Assembly: GCA_013151235.1 (NCBI GenBank)
Contig: JAADIO010000055.1
Coordinates: 1 to 64,000 of the forward strand
Source of the DNA: Deltaproteobacteria bacterium
GTDB lineage: Bacteria; CG2-30-53-67
DNA: 64,000 nt
Direction of reading: 5' to 3'
The position numbers were made by a program, and so were the translations under genes. The first letter of the stretch is position 1, and every line of letters starts with the position of its first letter. Under the pieces are notes generated by a model. That model did no database searches and had not been told where the DNA came from. It saw only the letters and a program-made list of their open reading frames with translations. Below, one piece after another: positions 1 through 7,460 of the stretch.

Positions 1-38
1 AGGAGTACTTTTTTTTCTTGACAACTGTCAACCATATC

Positions 39-91
39 AGCCTGTCGAACCATGAACGGAATCCGAAAAACGACTTTTTACGACACCATCA
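39..91 (-). repeat. Truncated copy of the MITE-like element (copy D)
   Basis: This stretch matches one end of the element found complete at 25095-25277, 56766-56926 and 59676-59857. It contains the same Cys-Gly-Ala-like text (TCGAACCATGAACGGAATCC), then GACTTTTTACGA and the terminal CCATCA. The sequence before position 39 does not match the rest of the element, so only about 50 bp of one end is present. The flanking four bases to the right are AGGT. The missing end cannot be tested for a target duplication. Confidence 0.8.
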
Positions 92-425
92 AGGTTTATT
101 GCAGAATCTTCGTCTTCGGGAATCTTCGAATCCGCACTCCCTCCATAATGTATCTTTATTGAAAGTAGGCGTGTATATTCCGTTCTGCTTTAAACACCTG
201 TCGCAGGCACGCCTTTCGAACTGGACTTGATCTGTATGGTCCGAGAATAACAAAGTCTGCCCCCGGGAGGTTCGGATAGTTGCCCATACCGCTATACAGC
301 GCTTTGTCGATGGGTTAGAAGGTAACATTTCCATCGCCCCCCTACCACCCAAGCTACATGACTCCGGCTTTTACCATGACGGGACTTGCACCCGTTAGTG
401 TATGCCGCCCTTCGCCGGGCACGCT
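70..425 (-). other. Probable 5' fragment of a group II intron, without its reverse transcriptase
   Basis: Read on the minus strand from about 425, the sequence begins near GTGCCCGGCGAAGGGC and continues with ACGGGTGCAAGTCCCG and GGTAAAAGCCGGAGTC, then a run of short complementary blocks. This is how I remember domain I of several bacterial group II introns beginning, and the first blocks can pair as short stems. No intron-encoded protein and no domain V hairpin follow, so any intron would be a degenerate remnant. The assignment rests on memory of sequence style, not on a covariance model. No convincing protein is coded here on either strand. Confidence 0.4.
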
Positions 426-474
426 CAAGATTAAAGACTTGATCCTCAATCTCCACTTATTCGTTTATAATTCC

Positions 475-503
475 TTGACGACAGCCCAAAGTTGTTGTAC
501 AAT
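475..503 (+). promoter_or_regulatory. Sigma-70 promoter of the toxin-antitoxin operon
   Basis: The -35 TTGACG (475-480) and -10 TACAAT (498-503) are separated by exactly 17 bases. The antitoxin ATG lies 33 bases downstream, after a GGAGG ribosome-binding site at 524-528. This is one of the best sigma-70 matches in the window. Confidence 0.75.
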
Positions 504-519
504 TTACACATAATGTACA
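496..519. promoter_or_regulatory. Paired TGTACA operator of the toxin-antitoxin operon
   Basis: Two copies of the palindrome TGTACA lie at 496-501 and 514-519, 18 bp apart centre to centre. They overlap the -10 element and the start of the transcript. TGTACA is the known core recognised by YefM-YoeB in its own operator, and the downstream antitoxin belongs to the YefM/Phd family. Autorepression by the antitoxin or the complex is therefore the likely role. Confidence 0.65.
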
Positions 520-535
520 TTTTGGAGGTATCGTC

Positions 536-784
536 ATGATTACTGTAACTACAGCCGAAGCCAGAAGAAAACTTGCAGAAATCGTCAACAAGGTTAAGTA
601 TGGGAAAGAGCCTGTTGTCTTAACCCGAAGGGGCAAGGAAATTGTCGCTCTTGTTTCCATGGAAGAACTTGAACTGCTACAGTACATTGAAGATCGCATT
701 GATATTGAAGATGCCAGGAAAGCCCTTAAAGAGCCAGGTGAAAATATTCCGGCGGAAAAACTCTGGAAGGAGTTGGGGCTTTAA
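536..784 (+). CDS. Type II antitoxin, Phd/YefM family
   Basis: An 82-residue protein with the typical Phd/YefM N-terminus (ITVTTAEARRKLAEIVNKV), followed by the strand-turn-strand segment PVVLTRRGKEIVALVSMEE and an acidic C-terminal tail that would wrap the toxin. The N-terminal half is expected to bind DNA as a dimer and repress its own promoter. It starts at an ATG 7 bases after GGAGG and ends 3 bases before the toxin start, the standard antitoxin-first order. The TGTACA operator upstream supports the YefM side of the family. The identification is firm at family level; the toxin specificity is not readable. Confidence 0.9.
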   Translation: MITVTTAEARRKLAEIVNKVKYGKEPVVLTRRGKEIVALVSMEELELLQYIEDRIDIEDARKALKEPGENIPAEKLWKELGL

Positions 785-787
785 TTC

Positions 788-1054
788 ATGAAATATTCTG
801 TTGAGTTCAGACCGTCCGTTCTGAAAAGCTTGAAGCGGCTTCCCAAAAAGGATTTGCGACGAATCAAGAAAAAGATAGATGACCTTTCAGAAAATCTGCC
901 TGACCCTTCCATCACCAAAATGAAGGGAAACAACTCTTTCCACAGGATACGATCCGGCGATTATCGAATTATATATGAAATACATAATGATCGGCTATTC
1001 ATCCTCGTTGTAAAGATCGGTCACCGGAAAGACGTTTATACAAAACTCCGATAA
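788..1054 (+). CDS. Type II toxin, RelE/ParE superfamily
   Basis: An 88-residue basic protein with the RelE/ParE fold pattern. It has an N-terminal strand (KYSVEFRPSVLKSLKRLPK), two helices, then the central strands ending in HRIRSGDYRIIYEI and a C-terminal strand with VVKIGHRKDVYTKL. The R-x-GDYRIIY segment and the terminal GHR-x-x-VY are hallmarks of the RelE branch, which cleaves mRNA on the ribosome, rather than of the gyrase-poisoning ParE branch. That choice remains an inference. It is co-transcribed with the antitoxin 3 bases upstream. The length is full for the family, with no sign of decay. Confidence 0.9.
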   Translation: MKYSVEFRPSVLKSLKRLPKKDLRRIKKKIDDLSENLPDPSITKMKGNNSFHRIRSGDYRIIYEIHNDRLFILVVKIGHRKDVYTKLR

Positions 1055-1131
1055 ACTGCGTACCCTTTCGTGAAACGGCTTTGTCAATACCCCCCCCCTC
1101 GTGGCCGGGCTCTTCCCGGATTTCATTCATG

Positions 1132-1177
1132 CGCACGGAATAGGGACGGGTCTTCGCACGGAATAGGGACGGGTCTT
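1132..1177 (+). repeat. Perfect 23-bp tandem direct repeat, two units
   Basis: Units 1132-1154 and 1155-1177 are identical (CGCACGGAATAGGGACGGGT plus CTT). The second unit runs directly into a TTTAATCTTGA motif, whose reverse complement recurs at 423-447, 1239-1265 and 14389-14413. I recall text of the style AATAGGGACGGGTC beside REP-associated tyrosine (Y1) transposases in delta-proteobacterial genomes, but no transposase is present here. Confidence 0.7.
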
Positions 1178-1238
1178 TAATCTTGAATTTACTTCATCGT
1201 TCAGTATTCAATATTCTGTCCGACCCGCCCAACGGGAT

Positions 1239-1480
1239 ATCAAGATTAAAGACCTGGTACCAAATATCGGTACCAAATCTCCTCCCGGATCAACTGCCTT
1301 TTCAAATCCCCCCTATCCCCCCTTTCGCTAAAGGGGGGGAGCACAAGGTCGTGGGCTATCGTTTTGATCTTCGCCTTTTCCCCGTGCCTCCCCGCCTGCC
1401 TGTGCGTGTCCGCACCTGTCTGCGTGCGGGCCGCCCGCACAGGCAGGCGCAGACAGGTGTTCCCCGTGGTTCAGGTCACG
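1239..1480 (+). repeat. Composite intergenic repeat, copy 1 (second copy at 14374-14515)
   Basis: This copy begins with CAAGATTAAAGACCTGGTAC. It then has a C-run/G-run hairpin around 1315-1339 (CCCCCCTTT, loop CGCT, AAAGGGGGG), and then a segment running through CACAAGGTCGTGG and ATCGTTTTGATCTTCGCC to CCCCGTG. The same blocks in the same order occur at 14374-14515. A short partial match (CGCTCAAGATTAAAGAC) is at 421-437. The 1055-1551 interval between the toxin and the dehydrogenase holds only this, the 23-bp tandem repeat and C-rich sequence. The short open frames in it show no protein features. Confidence 0.7.
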
Positions 1481-1551
1481 ATCGCTTTTCATCTTGATTT
1501 CCCCGACGCGGTCCCCTATGATGGGCCAAAATTTTCAAAAGGACCTGTATA

Positions 1552-2559
1552 ATGCAAGTGATGGCGCTTCATTCCCCGAAACCGGTCTCTGAAAATCCGC
1601 TGGTTCCCGAGGAGGTGGACCTTCCCGAACCGGGCCCCGGCGAGATCCGGGTCAAGGTCTCCGTCTGCGGGATCTGCCATACCGATCTTCATACCGTGGA
1701 GGGGGACCTGCCTCTTCCCAGACTTCCACTGGTTCCCGGCCATCAGGTCGTGGGCGTGGTGGAGAAGTCCGGCAAAGGGGCAAAACGCTTTGCCGAGGGC
1801 GACCGGGTGGGACTGGCCTGGCTCCATTCCGCCTGCGGCGCCTGCTCTTTCTGCAGCACGGGGAGGGAAAACCTCTGCGAATCCGGCCGATTTACCGGGT
1901 ACCACACCGACGGGGGATATGCCGAATATACCGTCATCCACGAAGATTTCGCCTACCGCCTTCCCGAGCGGTTCCCCGACGAGGCGGCGGCGCCGCTTCT
2001 CTGCGCCGGGATCATCGGCTACCGGGCGCTGCGACTGAGCGGGATCAAACCGGGGGAACGTCTCGGCCTCTACGGCTTCGGCGCCTCGGCCCATGTAACG
2101 ATCCAGGTGGCCCGGCACCGGGGATGCGAGGTCTATGTCTTCAGCCGGGGGGAAAAGCACCTTAAACTTGCGGAAAAGCTCGGCGCCTGCTGGACGGGAC
2201 GGGCGGAGGAGACTCCGCCTCACCTCCTCGACGCCTCCATCATCTTTGCCCCGGCCGGCGGGATCCTACCGGAGGCGTTGCGGGTCCTCGAAAAAGGAGG
2301 GACCCTTGCCCTGGCGGGGATCACCATGTCGGACATCCCCTCTCTCGACTATACAAAACATCTCTACTTTGAAAAGATGGTCCGCTCCGTAGCAAACAGC
2401 ACCCGGCAGGACGGGGAGGAGCTTCTGAAAATCGCCGGCGAAATCCCGATCGAAACGGAAACGACCCTCTTCCCTCTCCGGGAGGCAAACCGGGCATTGC
2501 AACAATTAAAGGAAGGAAAAATCAACGGGGCCGGGGTGCTGAAGATTCTTCCGGATTAG
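1552..2559 (+). CDS. Zinc-dependent alcohol dehydrogenase
   Basis: A 335-residue medium-chain dehydrogenase/reductase. The GroES-like N-terminal domain holds the catalytic zinc Cys42 (in CGICHTDLH, 39-47) and His64 (VPGHQ). The structural zinc ligands are Cys95, Cys98, Cys101 and Cys109 (CGACSFCSTGRENLC). The Rossmann domain begins near GLYGFGASAH. It is expected to interconvert alcohols and aldehydes with NAD(P). The residue after the catalytic His is Gln65, where most members have Glu (GHE), a substitution seen in some bacterial branches. Start: ATG at 1552 with weak ribosome-binding signals; a second in-frame ATG lies three codons later. It stands alone, followed by mltD on the same strand after 90 bases. 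Substrate is unknown. Confidence 0.88.
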   Translation: MQVMALHSPKPVSENPLVPEEVDLPEPGPGEIRVKVSVCGICHTDLHTVEGDLPLPRLPLVPGHQVVGVVEKSGKGAKRFAEGDRVGLAWLHSACGACSFCSTGRENLCESGRFTGYHTDGGYAEYTVIHEDFAYRLPERFPDEAAAPLLCAGIIGYRALRLSGIKPGERLGLYGFGASAHVTIQVARHRGCEVYVFSRGEKHLKLAEKLGACWTGRAEETPPHLLDASIIFAPAGGILPEALRVLEKGGTLALAGITMSDIPSLDYTKHLYFEKMVRSVANSTRQDGEELLKIAGEIPIETETTLFPLREANRALQQLKEGKINGAGVLKILPD

Positions 2560-2649
2560 TATTGCTATTTCCGGGTTTTTATTAGACAATATCTACAAGG
2601 CATTCAATCACTTCCGCTCGTATATTCATATTCTACAAAGGAACCCGTT

Positions 2650-4218
2650 ATGCCGAACCGGTCGAGACAATTGTTCTGCAGAATTCCCGTACTGATCCTT
2701 GTTTTCGCCCTGTTCGCCTGCACCCACCTCCCCGCAAACCGGAAGCATACAGCGTCATCCCTCTCCCCGGCGAACACCTCTGCGGCAAAAACATCTCCGA
2801 AAAAGGAGGAATCCCCCCCTCCGGTGCCGGAGATGACCGACCAGCAGCGGATCGACAACGCCTTAGACGCCTACGAGGCATCCCAGGAAGACTGGGACCA
2901 GGGACTTTTCGATGATGCAATCAATCTGCTCGACCAGAGTTACGACCTGATCCTCGACATCCCCGCCGACCACGATCCCGACATCCTGCAACAGAAGGAG
3001 GACCTTCGACTCCTGATCTCCCGCCGGATTCTGGAGATCTACGCCTCCCGTTCCGGGGCAACCCTTGTCAACGGAGACGGAGCCATTCCCCTGGTGATGA
3101 ACAAGTATGTCAAAGAAGAAATCAAACGTTTTCAAACAAAGGAACGGAAGTATTTTATAGAATCCTACCGGCGCGCAGGAAAATACCGGGGCTACATTGA
3201 AGAGGAGCTGAGCAAGGCGGGACTCCCGAGGGAACTGGTCTGGCTCCCTCTCATCGAAAGCGGGTACAAGGACCATGCCCTCTCCCGGGCCCGGGCGCTG
3301 GGACTCTGGCAGTTCATCGCCTCTACCGGGGCCCGATTCAACCTCAAACGGGACCAGTGGGTCGACGAGCGGATGGATTTCAAGACCTCCACCCGGGCCG
3401 CCATTGCATATCTTACGGCCCTTCATAACCTCTTCGGAGACTGGACAACAGCACTGGCCGCCTACAACTGCGGCGAAGGGAATGTCCTTCGAGCCATTCG
3501 GGAACAGCGGGTGAACTACCTGGACAACTTCTGGGATCTCTACCCCATGCTTCCGCCGGAAACCGCCCGTTATGTGCCCCGTTTTCTGGCCACCCTGCAG
3601 ATCGTTAAAGACCCCGCCAAATACGGGTTCTCTGAACTGAAGGAAGACGCACCGTTGAAATTCGAGGAGGTCACGGTTGAAAAAGAGATGAAACTTTCCG
3701 ACGTTGCAAAATCATTGTCAGTCCCAACCCGGACACTCACCATGCTGAATCCCGCCCTCCGACAGAAGGTCACACCGAACTATGCCTACCTTCTCCGTGT
3801 CCCGCAGAAAAAGAGGGATCTCCTGACGGCAAAACTGGATCAGATCCCCCGGTGCAGGCTGGTCCTCCGTACCTACACCACCCATCGTGTTCGGCGGGGG
3901 GAAACCCTCTCCCAGATCGCAAGGCGTTATCACGCCTCGGTACGGACCATCTCCCGTCTCAACCGAATCCACAACGTCGCTCGTATCCGGATCGGCCAAC
4001 GGATCCGCGTGCCCCTCCGTCATCCCCGCAGTCATTTCAGCACCCTCGCGAAAGCCTCTGCCGGAAATTTTCGCAGGTACCGCGTGAAGCACGGCGACAC
4101 TCTCTGGTCGATCGCACGAAAACACAAGACTTCCGTCTCCGTCATCAAGCGGATCAATGGACTTTCATCAAACTATTTAAAACCGGGACAGATCTTGAGA
4201 GTTCCCGTGGAAACGTAA
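2650..4218 (+). CDS. mltD: Membrane-bound lytic murein transglycosylase D, LysM-containing lipoprotein
   Basis: 522 residues. The signal peptide ends in a lipobox (LFAC, Cys24), so the protein is likely an outer-membrane lipoprotein facing the periplasm. A linker and helical region follow. The SLT/GH23 domain has catalytic Glu203 in LIESGY, then GLWQFIASTGARF and AAYNCGEGNV. A degenerate LysM-like segment lies around 335-385, and two clear LysM repeats lie near 408-460 (RVRRGETLSQIARRYH) and 472-520 (RVKHGDTLWSIARKHK). The enzyme cleaves the MurNAc-GlcNAc bond with formation of anhydro-MurNAc. Start: ATG after AAAGGAA. The family usually carries two or more LysM repeats, as here. Confidence 0.93.
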   Translation: MPNRSRQLFCRIPVLILVFALFACTHLPANRKHTASSLSPANTSAAKTSPKKEESPPPVPEMTDQQRIDNALDAYEASQEDWDQGLFDDAINLLDQSYDLILDIPADHDPDILQQKEDLRLLISRRILEIYASRSGATLVNGDGAIPLVMNKYVKEEIKRFQTKERKYFIESYRRAGKYRGYIEEELSKAGLPRELVWLPLIESGYKDHALSRARALGLWQFIASTGARFNLKRDQWVDERMDFKTSTRAAIAYLTALHNLFGDWTTALAAYNCGEGNVLRAIREQRVNYLDNFWDLYPMLPPETARYVPRFLATLQIVKDPAKYGFSELKEDAPLKFEEVTVEKEMKLSDVAKSLSVPTRTLTMLNPALRQKVTPNYAYLLRVPQKKRDLLTAKLDQIPRCRLVLRTYTTHRVRRGETLSQIARRYHASVRTISRLNRIHNVARIRIGQRIRVPLRHPRSHFSTLAKASAGNFRRYRVKHGDTLWSIARKHKTSVSVIKRINGLSSNYLKPGQILRVPVET

Positions 4219-4286
4219 AAGGCAACGATCAGCGGTCAGCTTTCAGAAACTTCCGTATGTTCTTCACGGCCTTCATTTTGTTCAAT

Positions 4287-5513
4287 TCACGGCCGTCTCT
4301 TCTCCAGATGATCCACGACCGCCGCACCGACTGCGTCCCCCCAGACATTGACCATTGTCCGGCAACGGTCGAGCAGCCAGTCGACGGCGAGGATCATCCC
4401 GATCCCCTCGACGGGAAGCCCCACCGACTGCAGAACCAGGACCATCGTCACCAGTCCCGCCTCGGGAATTCCCGCCGCCCCGATGGCCGCGAGGGTCGCC
4501 GTGAGAAAGATCACCACCAATTCCCCGCCGCCAAGCGAAATCCCATAGCTCTGGGCAATGAAGATCGCCGCCACCGCCTCGTAGAGAGCCGTGCCGTCCA
4601 TGTTGATCGTCGCCCCAAGGGGAAGGACAAAGCCGGCGGTTTCGTTCGAGACCCCCGCCTCTTCCGTAACGCACTCCAGGGTCAGGGGAAGAGTGGACGA
4701 GGAGGATGCCGTGGCAAAGGCCGTCAGAAGCGCCTTGGCCAGTTGCCGGAAATACCGTCCGGGATTTCTCCCGGCAAGGAGATAAAGGATCATCGGCAGA
4801 ACGATCACTCCATGGATCGCAAGGCCGAGTACCACGGTGCCGACATATTTGCCGAGTTGTACCAGAAGGTCCCACACGGCTCCGCCGCCGCCCGTCGACC
4901 CGAGGCGAAAGGCAATGAGTCCGAAAATTCCCAACGGGGCAAAGTACATGATGCCGTGGACGATCTTCATCACCGCCTCGTTACAGGCGGAAAAAAACTG
5001 TGCAACAATCGTCTTCTCCTCTCCCAGCATGGAGAAGGCTACGCCGAAGAAAAGAGAGGCAACGATAATCGGCAGGATCTTCAACTCCATTGCCGCCTGC
5101 ACCAGGTTCGGATAAATCAGCCCGGTCAGGAGGTCAACAACGGAATAGGCTCCCTTTGTACGGACCGCCTCGGGGAGTGGTCCGCCGAAGGTCGGAAAAC
5201 CGACACCCGGTTTCAGAATCAAGACCAGAGCAATCCCGATCGCAACGGAAATCCCTGTCGTCAACATGTAGTAGAGCAAAGTTTTAATGCCCAGGGTCCC
5301 GAGACGGCGTACATCTCCCAGGCTCATAACACCCACGATAATCGAGGTGATGATGAGAGGAAGAACCATCATCTTCAGGGCGTTTAAAAAGAGGACTCCC
5401 AGCACCTCCGTATGGAGAGCTGCTTCAGGGAAAAAGGAGCCGAATGCAATGGCAAGAACGGCGCCCACCACAATCCAGAGAAGGAGGCCGGATCCACGGA
5501 CGGAAAGGTTCAT
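4287..5513 (-). CDS. Dicarboxylate/amino acid:cation symporter (DAACS family)
   Basis: About 408 residues with 8 hydrophobic segments and the re-entrant loops of the glutamate/aspartate/C4-dicarboxylate carriers. The signature features are the serine-rich hairpin SSSSTLPLTLECV, the NMDGTALYEAVAAIFIAQ helix and the C-terminal DRCRTMVNVWGDAVGA. It should import glutamate, aspartate or a C4-dicarboxylate with protons or sodium. I start it at 5513 (MNLSVRG) because AAGGGG precedes it and this avoids overlap with purN, which stops at 5530; an upstream ATG at 5558 is less likely. It is the last gene of the minus-strand run from asd. GltP versus DctA specificity is not decidable from sequence alone. 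Confidence 0.9.
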   Translation of the reverse strand: MNLSVRGSGLLLWIVVGAVLAIAFGSFFPEAALHTEVLGVLFLNALKMMVLPLIITSIIVGVMSLGDVRRLGTLGIKTLLYYMLTTGISVAIGIALVLILKPGVGFPTFGGPLPEAVRTKGAYSVVDLLTGLIYPNLVQAAMELKILPIIVASLFFGVAFSMLGEEKTIVAQFFSACNEAVMKIVHGIMYFAPLGIFGLIAFRLGSTGGGGAVWDLLVQLGKYVGTVVLGLAIHGVIVLPMILYLLAGRNPGRYFRQLAKALLTAFATASSSSTLPLTLECVTEEAGVSNETAGFVLPLGATINMDGTALYEAVAAIFIAQSYGISLGGGELVVIFLTATLAAIGAAGIPEAGLVTMVLVLQSVGLPVEGIGMILAVDWLLDRCRTMVNVWGDAVGAAVVDHLEKRRP

Positions 5514-5529
5514 AAAATTATTTTCCCCT

Positions 5530-6219
5530 TCAATCCTTCCCGGTCGAGGAGGCGGCATCCGACACAGGGGGCGGGTTTATCATGGTTTGATCGACATCAG
5601 GGCGGGAATGAAAAATTCGTACGCGGCGCCCTTCGATCTTCAGGCGCCCTTCCGCAAAGAGACGAATCGCCTCGGGATAGATCCGGTGTTCCTGCCGCAG
5701 GATCCGGGTCCCCAGGCTCTTCCCATCATCGTCCGGAAGGACGGGCACCACGGCCTGAATGATAATCGGCCCCGAGTCCATCCCTTCATCAACAAAATGG
5801 ACGGTACATCCCGAGAAGCGGACTCCATAGTCGGCGGCCTTGGTCTGCACATGGATTCCGGGAAATGCCGGGAGGAGGGCGGGATGGATGTTCATGATCC
5901 GACCGGGGAAGGCCCGGACAAAGTCCGGTGAGATAATCCGCATGTAGCCGGCGAGGATCACCAGTTCAACCCGGGCCTCCTTCAGGGCTGCAATCATTGC
6001 CCGGTCGTGATCCTCCCGCTTTCTGAAATCCGCCGGCATGATGATCCGCCGGGGGATCCCATGCCGCTCCGCCCGGTCCAAGACGCCGGCATCCGGATTG
6101 TCCGTCAGGAGAAGAACCATTTCGGCAGGCAGTCTCCCCGCCTCAATCTGATCAATAATCGACTGGACATTGGAACCACCGCCCGAGGCAAGAGCGCCGA
6201 TCCGGAGTTTTCCCGTCAT
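5530..6219 (-). CDS. purN: Phosphoribosylglycinamide formyltransferase
   Basis: 229 residues. PurN transfers a formyl group from 10-formyltetrahydrofolate to GAR in purine synthesis, in the cytoplasm. Visible motifs are the N-terminal [14 protein letters not shown] phosphate-binding loop, the catalytic Asn-His pair in [13 protein letters not shown], the active-site Asp in [12 protein letters not shown], and the folate-loop region [17 protein letters not shown]. The start overlaps the purM stop by 4 bases (ATGA), which indicates translational coupling. The C-terminal tail after [13 protein letters not shown] is somewhat longer than in E. coli, which fits the usual bacterial range of 190-230 residues. 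Confidence 0.95.
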   Translation of the reverse strand: MTGKLRIGALASGGGSNVQSIIDQIEAGRLPAEMVLLLTDNPDAGVLDRAERHGIPRRIIMPADFRKREDHDRAMIAALKEARVELVILAGYMRIISPDFVRAFPGRIMNIHPALLPAFPGIHVQTKAADYGVRFSGCTVHFVDEGMDSGPIIIQAVVPVLPDDDGKSLGTRILRQEHRIYPEAIRLFAEGRLKIEGRRVRIFHSRPDVDQTMINPPPVSDAASSTGKD

Positions 6220-7253
6220 CGGAAGTGTACCTCCCCCTTCCCTTTGCGAATCTCCCCAATTTTCCAGGCGGACGTTCCCAACTCTTCCAAGTCTGCCAGA
6301 ACATCCTGCGCATCCTCCGGAGAAACAATCAGTACAAAACCGATTCCCATATTGAAGGTACGGTACATCTCCTCTTCCGGAACATGGCCGTGCCCGGCCA
6401 GCCAGGGAAAAACCGGCGGGATTTCCCAGCTCCCACGCTGCAACTCCACGGTACAGCCCTCCGGCAGCACCCGGGGAAGATTTCCGGGCAGCCCCCCCCC
6501 GGTGATGTGAGACAATCCCTTGAGATCGTACCGATCCAGGAGAGGCAGAACGGTCTTCACATAGATCTCCGTCGGTTCCAGCAGGACCTCGCCGTAAGGA
6601 CGGTCAAAAGGGGCGGCTTCCCGGTTCAGGTCGACCCCCATCCGGTCCAAAACAATCTTACGCACAAGGGAATAACCGTTGCTGTGAATCCCTGTTGAAG
6701 CAAGACCAAGGACCTGATCGCCCGGAACAACGGCGGACCCGTCGATGATCCGGGAACGCTCCACCACCCCCACGGCAAAACCGGCCAGGTCGTACTCTTC
6801 ATTACCGTAGAAATCAGGCATCTCCGCCGTCTCCCCGCCGATCAGGGCGCACCCCGCCTGCCGGCACCCCTCCACAATCCCTTTCACCACATCAGCGCTC
6901 CGTTTGACTTTCAGCCTCCCCGTCGCCAGGTAGTCGAGAAAGAAGAGGGGTCGCGCCCCGGAGACAAGAATATCGTTGACGCACATGGCAACAAGATCGA
7001 TCCCGATCGTATCGTGACGTCCCGTGAGGAAGGCAAGCTTCAGTTTCGTCCCTACACCGTCCGTCCCGGAGACCAGGACAGGTTCCCTGTACCGGCCCGG
7101 CTCCAGGGCAAAGAGTCCGCCGAAACCGCCGAGGCCGGTCATCACCTCCGGACCGAAGGTCGTCTTGACCATCGGAGCAATCGCCCGGACAAAGGCCTCG
7201 CCCGCATCGATATCGACACCGGCATCTTTATAAGTCAGTTTTTTTCCGGTCAT
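6216..7253 (-). CDS. purM: Phosphoribosylformylglycinamidine cyclo-ligase (AIR synthetase)
   Basis: 345 residues, full length for PurM. It closes the imidazole ring of FGAM using ATP to give AIR, the step after FGAM synthetase. The N-terminal substrate loop ([16 protein letters not shown]), the [12 protein letters not shown] motif, [31 protein letters not shown] and the [15 protein letters not shown] motif are all present. It is coupled to purN by a 4-base overlap. The preceding gene ends 207 bases upstream across a repeat-rich gap, so purM may be transcribed from its own promoter. Confidence 0.96.
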   Translation of the reverse strand: MTGKKLTYKDAGVDIDAGEAFVRAIAPMVKTTFGPEVMTGLGGFGGLFALEPGRYREPVLVSGTDGVGTKLKLAFLTGRHDTIGIDLVAMCVNDILVSGARPLFFLDYLATGRLKVKRSADVVKGIVEGCRQAGCALIGGETAEMPDFYGNEEYDLAGFAVGVVERSRIIDGSAVVPGDQVLGLASTGIHSNGYSLVRKIVLDRMGVDLNREAAPFDRPYGEVLLEPTEIYVKTVLPLLDRYDLKGLSHITGGGLPGNLPRVLPEGCTVELQRGSWEIPPVFPWLAGHGHVPEEEMYRTFNMGIGFVLIVSPEDAQDVLADLEELGTSAWKIGEIRKGKGEVHFR

Positions 7254-7460
7254 TGCAACTCCTGTTCTTTCTCTTCGAGCTTTGTGCCTCTGTGCCTCGG
7301 CATCTTTATGTCTTTATCCCCGTGCTCTCCGCCTGATCCGTGGTGAATCGCTTTTGACTTTGGCCTTGCCTTTTCTTCAAGATCTTCATGTCCTTCATGG
7401 TGAAGCTTTTCAGCCTTTGATTTTACTCTGTGCCCCTTTGCCTTTGTGCCCGGCTTCTCG
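7254..7460. repeat. Intergenic repeat tract of the CGTGGTGAA/CATGGTGAAG type
   Basis: This gap between two minus-strand genes contains TCCGTGGTGAATCGCTTTTG (7340-7359) and TTCATGGTGAAGCTTTTCAG (7396-7415), plus phrases such as CTTTGTGCCTCTGTGCC. Related text recurs at 14450-14660, 38278-38665 and 41626-41680, always between genes. No open frame or RNA gene is evident in it. Confidence 0.6.

Noticed and set aside
1183-1497. 104-residue frame in the repeat-rich gap
   Set aside because: It is coded by the composite repeat and C/G runs; low-complexity product.
3852-5387. 511-residue open frame across mltD and the symporter gene
   Set aside because: It runs across the mltD stop and the symporter gene in antisense, has a His/Asp/Arg-rich composition and no domain.
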